Assembly: GCF_000090795.2 (NCBI RefSeq)
Contig: NW_003546269.1
Span: forward strand, 433,075 to 497,074
DNA: 64,000 nt
Origin: Amphimedon queenslandica
Lineage: Eukaryota; Porifera; Demospongiae; Haplosclerida; Niphatidae
Direction: 5' to 3'
Numbering within the stretch: the first letter of the stretch is position 1; each line of letters opens with the position of its first letter. The notes beneath the pieces were generated by a model. It worked only from the letters and a program-made list of their open reading frames with translations. It had not been told where the DNA came from and did not search any database. Made by a program: the position numbers and the translations under genes. Below are positions 10,901 through 21,000 of the stretch, piece by piece.

Positions 10901-11830
10901 GTAAATTGAACTTACAAACTGAACCAATAAAATGAAGAAACATAATTCACACAGGGAACATTTGTAAGGAGAGACAAATAAGAAATGCTATTATTTGTAG
11001 TCAATCAAGCTTACATGCTCTTCCTATAAGATGCATGGCTGTATAGCAATATCATTTGGGAAAAAACTTACCAAACTATAATACTTCTTGAGATCCTAAA
11101 GAAGTACATTAGTATACACCATTGTTGTAAAAAAGAATTTCATGATACAGATAATGCAAAACAAATATGTATCAATTACCCTGATAATGGTTTCAAATGC
11201 CTTATCAATATTAGTGTCAGTGACAGCTGACGTCTCTAGAAAGGATATGCTCCTTTCCTTAGCTAATTGCTCTCCTTTTTCCTTTGGAACTACTCTCTGG
11301 CTTTCCAGGTCTACCTTATTACCTACCAGTAATCTTCTTCTAGCAAACTAACCGTAGCAAAGGAAAGGTAACACAATTTGCAATACAGTCTTACTCTGTG
11401 CAGCCAATCTAAATCCTCAATAAAATCAAATGAGTTCTTATTAGTAACATCATATACCAACATTATGCCCTGCATCATACATGTGTCAGTGAAGCATAAA
11501 ATATCATGTATAAAATACCCATCCAAATAGATATTGCCAATCCTCATCATGGATATCTTTGAATGATATCTTTATCTCAATGGTTTCAGAATCAAGCTCT
11601 ATGGTCTTTATCTTAAATTTAGAACCTATACAACCAGATATACCAATAATAAAGAAAAAAATATTGATGATAAAAACTAACGATCAAATGGTCTATCATC
11701 ATTGGTGTATTTTGATATGATACTTCTCCTTCCCACTCCCTTTTCACCAACCACAACTATTTTATATGATTTCTAAACTGATAAAGTAACATACAATTTA
11801 ACAGTGACTTACTGTTGGTCTAGCTGCCAT
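7932..11830 (-). CDS. Ras-like GTPase / microexon array / ZU5-UPA-like / CARD-like multidomain protein
   Basis: I built one model from splice consensus and phase. Exons on the minus strand: 11830-11813, 11772-11682, 11625-11519, 11469-11395, 11347-11180, 11095-11072, 11023-11015, thirteen 3-nt exons (10918 to 9702), 9646-9580, 9517-9029, 8984-8830, 8752-8666, 8610-8418, 8354-8307 and 8257-7932. They sum to 1896 nt, exactly 632 codons with no internal stop. Residues 1-153 are a Ras/Rab-type GTPase (P-loop [23 protein letters not shown]). The switch II DxxGQ is replaced by KDIHDED and the P-loop Lys by Arg, so GTP hydrolysis is doubtful. Residues about 205-340 resemble ZU5 ([21 protein letters not shown]). 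They are followed by a hydrophobic stretch ([20 protein letters not shown]) and a UPA-like part. The last about 105 residues look like a CARD or death fold ([23 protein letters not shown]). ZU5-UPA-death order is known from UNC5, PIDD and ankyrins. The GTPase fusion is unfamiliar to me. Confidence 0.72.
9690..11000 (-). repeat. Array of 13 intron-like ~102-bp units, each with a single-codon candidate microexon
   Basis: Units of 102-103 bp repeat about a dozen times, and the last spacing is 87 bp. On the minus strand each unit reads gtaagtt..., a TTAATGA branch-point-like box, a pyrimidine tract ttctttctattg, then ggttcag, then three bases, then the next gtaagtt. The three bases, in transcription order at 10918, 10815, 10712, 10609, 10507, 10405, 10303, 10201, 10098, 9995, 9893, 9791 and 9704, are TTT, TCT, TTT, ATT, TCT, TCT, TAT, TCT, GAT, TCT, TAT, GAT and GGA. 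They lie between phase-0 exons, so any number of inclusions keeps the frame. The flanking 99 bp are nearly invariant, while the codon varies. Confidence 0.85.
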
Positions 11831-12073
11831 TATAGACTTAGAAAACTTGCAGCAACACAAGAGAAAGGAAGGTTACCAGATGAAATCCACCCACTATTTC
11901 TTAATCTTATCTAATCATTTTGGCTGAAATAAAGCAACTTCCACAATAATCATGAATGCAATTCATGCAGTAGTAAGTCTAGCTCATCCATTATTGAAAC
12001 AAAAATATTTTATGATCATGAACTAAAATTTAGTTATTGTGTTTGTATACTGTAGACATTTAATTGAATAGAT
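11831..12073. other. Intergenic region between the GTPase/ZU5 gene and CC2D2A
   Basis: This short AT-rich spacer holds the 5' flank of the GTPase/ZU5 gene and the 3' flank of CC2D2A. No RNA gene, repeat or motif was recognised. Confidence 0.5.
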
Positions 12074-15000
12074 TCAGTTAGTATCAGGAGGTGTAACAGT
12101 CGCAAGATAAATCCAAACAGAGAGTATATCATTAGGATAAGAATGAACAGTGACATACATAGCAAACTCTATCCTTCTATGATGACACAAGTGCAATCCA
12201 GTGCTCTCAACTGCCCTCAGTAGCTGAGCAGTATCACTGTACTTTATGTGAAGAGGATAACCAGTAATCTACATGTACATATGTTAAAAGTGAATAATAA
12301 GGGAAAGTAACTGCTCTGGTCATACTTTATATCCTGGTAAGCTCTCTTTTAATTCTCTCTTGTGCAATTGTGATGTCTCATTAGAAGAAAATGGCTTTTC
12401 TTCTAGCCTAAAAATTCAGTCAATTTAGCTACGTTAACCATTATTTGAAATTCACATATGTGACCATAATTGACAAAAGGTACCTTATGGCGGGTAGTGA
12501 AATTTGTCTTTCTAGCCTAAGAAATCCAACTTCCTGAGCACCATTCATCATAAAATTACTCCACAGGATGCAAAAAGTTACCATGAAACTTTTAGAAACA
12601 ATGATTGTCTAACAAAGCACTCACAGGTTGATATTTTCCATTATAACGATCATTTTAAAAATCCGCCATAAGGGTCCTTTTGTCAATTATGGTCACATAT
12701 ACATTAAATCAAGATTAAATACATGTACATGTGCACTGCACTAATCGGAGTAAGGTAAAACTTACTCCCCTTACAACTTTGTTTATATTATTTATCTCAA
12801 TCATGACTATAGCATATGGATTACCTTGATGATAATCTGTGGAGTACTCTACAGCACAATCTGTTCCATCTAGTTAGATCATGTTCTCTTAACTGCTCAA
12901 TGTGATCATGAACTAATCTATCAATCCTATACAGGAGATTAAGAGAGAATCAATATGAGGGAAACTGACTAAACAGCAGCTGAATTATAAGAATGCAATA
13001 CCTTGTTCTTAATTGCTGTACTTGTTCAGGGTCTGTTTCTGAATATTCTAATGTATCAACCTATAAACATGAATATACATGTACATATACATACACAATA
13101 CACAATAGTACAGTGGCATTATCCATACCTGTATAGAGTCCAATGGGTTCATTGTAGAAGGAAACAATGGTGACCACTTCTTACTGTTTTGAAGGTCAAA
13201 GGTCACTCGACTGGGATGATCCCACTCTTGTATGTTACCCCAAACCTACACACATACATGTACATGTACATATATGTATATACTATATCCCAACTGAGTT
13301 TGACCCAAGAAAAACTGGAATAACTTTTTATAGGAATGTGGGATTAGGATGAAACTTTCACAGGTTCTTAGTCGCCCAATGCCATCACAGGATCTCAGGT
13401 CTTGGGTCTCTCAACCCTTGGGAACCCTGAGAACCGGGTTCTCCCTATAAACCCAATGGCATACCAAAATGACATTTTATGATAATTTATCTACGTCATA
13501 GTTTACATAAGAACATGTGGTCGAGCGCCCAAACTGATAATTCTTCTTTTAAAAAGCTAACAGAGCAAGATCTTTTGATAATAATGGCCAATATGAAGAC
13601 TAGTTGACTCCAGAAGCTACTGTACTGCTTATCAGAACAAACAAAGCCCATTTAAAAGTGAAATACAGGCCAACTATGCACCTGTAAAATATTGGCCATG
13701 CTTCTATGAATATCATTATAAGACGTCATTAGTGACGTATGGCTACATTTTTCAAATTCCAAGCGGCTGGTGTCAAACTCAGTTGGGATATAGTATACAC
13801 GCATTCAAATAAAAATAATGAAAAAATAAGCTCCATTATGACTAACATTGTCACTGTTGATGAGGCAGCCAATACTGTGCAATGGTATGTGTGATAGGTT
13901 GTAAGGGAAGTGCTTTCCATTGGAAGGATTCCATAATATATAGGATCTATTGGAGACTGGATGGAGTGTTAACACATAAGCAGTAGGACCTAGAGAGAGA
14001 GAGAGGAGAGTATTAAATTTATTATTATAGTTACCGTAGGGCGCCTTTTTTTCGAAGGCTATACATTTCGCGGATTTCGCGATTTTTTAAAGATTCGCGA
14101 AAATTACTTTCGCGAAAATCAAATTAACGTGGTACAAGATGGCAGACGGCATAAATTCGCGAAAATTAAATCCGCGAAATAAAAATCCACGAAATTTATA
14201 GCCCTCGAAAAAAGGCGCCCTACGGTATGTTCATTTTACCTTCTGGTATTGCAGTCCCTAATACTAGCCATGCTCTTTGGCCTAAAAAGAGGAAATAGTT
14301 GCATAGCAACACGGCATGTTCCTCTTCATCCCCTCCAAGCATGTGAAGAAATATCTGTAGAAAAAGAGAAGAGAGGCAATAGTTGTAATACAGTTAATAA
14401 CAGCAGCTGGTATTGTGTATTTTAAAATGGCTGACGTACATCAGATGTGAACCAGACGTCACATGTACCGGAGAAGACAAGAGCATCAGGAAGAAATGGA
14501 ATGAGAGAGACAAACCAAGCCAACCTCTCCTGTAAAGAAACAATGAAATCTATTATAACTAAATTAACTAACATACATGTACATGTAAATAAACTAAAGT
14601 GAAATTTCGTACATGTACATGTACATATGTACATAATGTATATGTACATGTATTATGTACATGTACATATACCTATGTACATGTACATGTACACTGTGGG
14701 TTGTAGCTGTATGTGTATTATTACCATGCATTGTAGTAGGCTCCCTCCAGTGAGGGTCTGGTAGTCTTGAGGTAGTAATGAAGCTGGTGGATTCTGAGGA
14801 CGAATAAAACGAGTTACAAACACATTCTTGCCATTACAATCCAGCACAGTGGCCTGGAGAAAGAAGACAGGGTTTTTAAAATTTAATATTTAAAATTTAC
14901 CGTGTAATTTCTACTCGGAAACTTGTCTCTTAAGTTCTTAAGCCAGGCCTTTCCTTTCTCCAACAATAAAGAATCCTCAACACTATCAAACTAATAGCAA

Positions 15001-18000
15001 TGTAATTAGGTGAGATAATTACAGGGTCGTCCCCTTACCTTGTCGCTGATTGGTGGTAGCATACTCAGTGCTGGCTCAAGTGAAATGAATAACTGGACGT
15101 ATGTATTTGAGGATTCGTTGGATAAGGTGGAGTTAGTGGGTGGGGCTGTGTATCCTAGCAACACAAGGGGCGTGTCTAACTGAAAAGTCCCTTCAATCTA
15201 TAAAGAAGATAAAATGCTGGAGATAGAAAGAGGAGACCTACTCTTGCTCGATCGTGTAGAGTAGAGAAAGGGATTGTAAGAGATCCCAACCATTTCTTTT
15301 CTAATCTTTGATGTCTTTGAACTTCATCCTACATCACATGACATCAAGTGACAAGTGACATCATCAAATGACATCATGTGACATCAAATGACATCACTCA
15401 CCATCGATATATTCACTGTGATCTCATCATACAAGTGTATCTCCAATTCGTGTGATATTTTCTGTAACGCTAATGGACTGAAATCATCATCAGGCGGACT
15501 ATAAATATAATTACAATAAATCATGTGATAGTCACATGATGTGGTAGTATGTACCAAAATGGTAACGTCAGCTCTTCGTTCCAATGTGGGTATGGTCCAT
15601 GGGCCGAGGCTGTCTTGCTGGACTCTTTACCAAATCTCACCTCGACAAAACTTTGAACAAGAGTCTAATTCATAAATGAGACAATTTTAAAAAGTAATAA
15701 TAATTATTATTATTAGTATTGTTATTGATTTATTATTATCATCATTATCATTATTATGAAAGTAGACAAACTATTATCATTATTATCATCGTAAAAAATT
15801 ATTATTATCATTATTTTCTCGTACCTCATTGTATCTTAGTTCTTCTTCTCGTACGGATACATTGACTGCCCTCACAACCCTCACTCTAATGTGGCATGAC
15901 TCAACATGTACATTCTGTGGCTTGGGTTTCCTACGGAGGGTCCTCACTGGTTTCAGAGGACGACGAGGAGCAAAGAAACCCAGCAAAGTCTTGCCAAGAG
16001 TACTAAAGAAATTATATCAAAATGCTTACAATTAGAGCCGGCGTACGTGATATTTGGTATGACTTCTTCGTGAATAACGTCTTCAAGCGTAAGCTCGTTG
16101 GTCAGATGTGACCCCGCCCTCTTTAAGACCTTCTCTCGGACGTCATTGAGGTACCTAAGTCTTTGCTCTCTCCTATTGTCATAGAAATTACCAAATATGG
16201 AGACAGGGAGCTCAGCCAGACTATATGGCTTGTAGTCATTGACCGACTGAGAATGGCAGGATAAAAAAATTAGGAATTAAATGTGCAATTGTATTACGTA
16301 CCTTCCACAATGAATCGCTGATTCCCTCTTCATTCATTGGTATGCACTGTCCTTTCAATGCAGGATGCTACAATTTAAAAATGGCACAATACGTGTACAT
16401 GTAAAGCATGTATCAGTATATATTTTTTATCTCACTCCTTGGTCTCTTAGCTTTAATAAAGTAAAGCGACGATTATTTTGATATTCTTCTTCGTCAACAA
16501 AGCGAGCATCATCATCAATCTTGTCCAATCTAAAGTACTTGGTCTCTTCTTGAGTGCTTGGAATGGACTGCAAAGAGAATAGAGAGAGATAGAGGGTAAT
16601 GTCTGTCTTCTCTCTCTCTCTCATACTTCAATAAGCTCTAGTAGTTCCCAGTTACGAGGATCATTAGGGTCAAGGTTAGCTTCCTCTAATATAACAACAC
16701 TCTTGTTAATGGCTATATTATATCAATGTGCTGTGTCCTTACCTATCCATTTCTTAAGTTTATGCACATTGCTGACTCCTGTAACGCCAACTCTTGCTAT
16801 CTTCTCCAGCTGAGACGACCTACAGTACATGTACAAATACATAATACATGTTACACGCTTGATGCATATGCATGTACATGTTCTTAAAATTTTGAAACAA
16901 TTCCAACAAAAATTAGATTTTTTAATTTGCTCAAAAATCGGGCCAAAGTCCCTGTACTGTAGTACAGCGTCACGGGCCAAATTTTGCCAAAAATGACTAG
17001 GAGAGAATTTGCCATTTTTATAATTCTATCTGATACATATACATGTTCTTATGTTGTGTAGAAAGTTTGAACTGATTCCGATCAAAACTAGATTTTTTAT
17101 GAATTTTTAAAGTTACTCAAAAATTGGGCCAAAGTCCCTGTACTATAGTACAGCGTCACGGGCCAAATTTTGCCAAAAATGACTAGGAGAGAATTTGCCA
17201 TTTTAATAATTCTATCTGATATATATACATGTTCTTATGTTGTGTAGAAAGTTTGAACTGATTCCGATCAAAACTAGATTTTTTTATGAATTTTTAAAGT
17301 TGCTCAAAAATTGGGCCAAAGTCCCTGTACTATAGTACAGGGTCACGGGCCAAATTTTGCCAAAAATGACTAAAAGAGAATTTGCCATTTTTATAATTCT
17401 ATCTGATATATATACATGTTCTTATGTTGTGTAGCAAGTTTGAACTGATTCCGATAAAAATTAGATTTTTTATGAATTTTAAAAATTGCTCAAAAAGGCA
17501 TATATAGGTACAGGTACTTTATGTACATATAACGCATACTTCTTCTTTATAGCAGGTGGACAAAGTGGCTGACCATCCTCTCTCTCGGCCCAGCATGCTG
17601 TCAATGTCATGTGACCACTCGTAATGAGCTCACCATGTTCAGGAAGGAGTGGGTGGGTATGACCTAAAGAAAAAATTTTTTTTAACAATTTAAAAATAAT
17701 AATAATTATTATTTTTATTAAAATCAAATAGATAATAATTAATTATAACTGACCACTCCCAACTGCAGTCGAGTGATCAAAAGTGACGGCTTGATTAGAA
17801 CTGAACTGATATGATTCCTTGATTGACGTTGATAGTATCATAGTGTTATCAGGTATTGGTACATATATACGAGTGATTAATGATGGTATACGAAAAGATG
17901 TATTTATGATCTACAAGGAAAAAAAAAAAAAGAAAAATGGTACAGCATTAAAAGAGAAAAAAAGGAGATATTTTTGGAGAAAACTAAAAGGCAAAGTAAG

Positions 18001-21000
18001 TCAGAAAAAAAGCATCAAATTAATTACAAGTATTTTTTATATAAATCGTTATTACAATCTTCTCTAGCTGTTCTATCTCTCACCTGTAGTTCAATGCAAT
18101 GCGGGACTTCAATGATCTTTACAGTTAGAAGTTCATCAAATGCAACACTGAAATCACTAGCTAGATACCTAATAAGTATAAAATGACAAATAGAACAATA
18201 ATACATGTATACAATACATTGTACATGGGTTTATCATGCATTTACTTGTCTTTGGTGTTGTGAAATTCTTTGTTATTATATAGCACTTTTATTTTATATC
18301 TAGTGCCCTCAATCAAGTTCCTACGAGTTTGTTCGTCCCTTGAAATAAACAATCAGTAAAATTATATAATCATACACACATCAAGCAAGAATTAAAAAAT
18401 AATAACACACTTCATTACATACATGTAATATACATGTACATTATACCTTGGTACATTTTGAGTGATGGGGTGATTCTGTGTCAGTTGTGGTACTAGTTTA
18501 GGATCTCCTGGTTTACGATGATTCAGTCTGTAATATTCTAATAATTCCAAACGAGCTCTCGCCTCATCAAATGAAGGCGGAGCTGTAGGGCGTGGCTCTA
18601 TAAAGTGTAGGACTTGCTTATAAAGGTGTAATTTTGCAGTTCAAGCTCACTTTTAGGAGGAATAAAAGATGTTGAGTTACCTGTAGCCATTGCTTCAATG
18701 TCTGCTACATTAGTACTACTCTCCACTGCTGAGGAGGCGTGGCTAGCTACAGAGTCCTTTCTCGATAGTTCCCGGACTGTTCTCTTCTACAATAAATATT
18801 AATTGATGGGTGTGGCTCCTAATAAAAGCGGGTGGGCTCACTCTTTCTTTATTGTAAGCTTTCCATTCCGCCAGCTCTTGTTGATATTGTAAAATCTCAA
18901 CTGCCATAGTTGCTTCGTGATCCTCTCTAAAAGAAAATAAATGAAAAAGTAAAGCAACTTAATCTGATATGCTTTAATTAATTCAACCTTCTTTCCATTA
19001 GCTCAGCTTCAATGTCTCTGTCTCTAAGAGCTTGCTCAATCATTGCATCTGATCCAAACCTACATGTATATGTATAATAATACATAATCTACATGTATTT
19101 CTACCATGCCTACTTGCAATTGACCAATCAGATTGCGTCCTACGAGGTAAATATATCGCTTATTTACCTCGCCGAGGTAAATATAGCCAACTTATTAAAG
19201 TCGCCAAACAGGTTTTCTTAGTTATTTACCTCGCGGACAGCCCGGGAGCAAACAGGTTTCTAATTATTTACCTCGAAGCATAGCTATGGCGTCTGGAGCA
19301 ATCATTTTTAGCAGAGAAAGCAGCAAAGAACATCGAAAAGAAAGAGATAGAGCGTCAAAACATAGATACTATGGTCAAAAGCATTGGGCCATGTGATAAA
19401 CTTCTTAATGGGTGGAGTGGAATTGGAAAGGCGTGTTCTGGGCGTGTTTTACTGTACACACATGGCGCGAGTGGAGAAGAGATTTTCCAGTTTCTTTTAA
19501 GAAGATACAAAGAAGTAAAGAGGCCTTGTGCTTTTATAAAGCCTTGCTAATCATGGGCAGTTTCTTAGCTACAATTTGGCATGGTAGAAGTCTGTTATAC
19601 ACCTCGGTCTCGGTTGCTATGGGTTTATTTACCTCGGGACTGCGTCCCTCGGTAAATAAATCCCATAGAAACCTCGACCTCGGTGTATAACCTATACATA
19701 TACATGTATATGTACATGTACATGCACATGTTTTTCATCACATTATATACATGTAGTATAGTTTGTACATATTGTCCTACCTGTGTATCACTAGTTGAGA
19801 GGTAGTACAAGAGTATCCTTGATCTTCTCTTAGCTGCTTTAGTTCCCGCCATGTCTTCAATACGTTTTGCATTAGCTGGTACTCAGTAGCACCAGTCTGT
19901 TTCAACTGTTGTCTCTTAGCTCTTACCTAAAAATAAAAATAATACAAATGTAAACAGTTATGTGCTTAAATGTATTATTGTATTATTGTTATATAATAAA
20001 ATGTATTATCGTAATATGTATTAAATGTATAGTTCATCATTACTTCAAGGCGGTATCTTTCCAGCTGCTCTGATGCTTGCATTGGATCGGTCTGTGATTG
20101 TTTTAAGTCTTGAATGGAATATTGCAAAGCTTTTAACTAATGGAAAGAAACAAATATAGAGAAAGAAGGAGATTAAAGTTAAATAATTAAAATACTGCAT
20201 AGTCCTACTTGTTCTCGATACTGATCAATAAGCCTTCCCCTGTCTATTTTATGATACACCTCACACTGTTTTGATAAAGATTGGCTCAATACATGTTCTC
20301 TACTAAACAAAGGATGATGAGAGAAATGTATTGAGCCTAAGTATATCTCCAACTGGCAGTCATTGACACCTGAAACAAGTAGGTACACTAAATTAAATAA
20401 ATAGTTACTTGTTTACCATCAGTTTTATTGATAATAGTAGTGCTATTCCTTGCCATTCTTGGCTATAGGATATTCATTATAACAATGATTATTATTATTA
20501 TATTCATAGTTATTACTTCTCTGTAGATTAAGTGACGGTTGGGATCCTCTCCTATGATGAGGGGTCTGGTAATAAGTTTGTGTGTCGGTTCCGGTGTCGT
20601 TAAAAGTAGCCCATCCTTTCCAAACCAGCCCTTACCCTATGCATGGCAGATTTTAAAGAATACTTTCATCTCTTCTTTACCATGTCTGGACGACGTAATA
20701 ATCTGTTTTCCATTGTTGCCAAGTTACCAATGCTCACTTTTGGCCGCTGTCCAACGTACAGGCCAATGTCCTCATCAAAGACGGGTGGATTTTCATCAGG
20801 AGTTTTTGTTTCTAGTGGTGCTGTAATAAAAAAATAATAATAATAAATAAAAAATCGTGACAAAAAAAGAAAAAAAATCTGCCGAAACCCGGGATCGAAC
20901 CAGGGACCTTTAGATCTTCAGTCTAACGCTCTCCCAACTGAGCTATTTCGGCACCACACTAGACTAAACTATAAAATAGCAAGTCAATCAATGTACCAAG

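Noticed and set aside
9690-11000. CRISPR-like array (regularly spaced ~102-bp units)
   Set aside because: There are no unique spacers. The whole unit is repeated, it lies within a eukaryotic gene model, and no cas genes are present.
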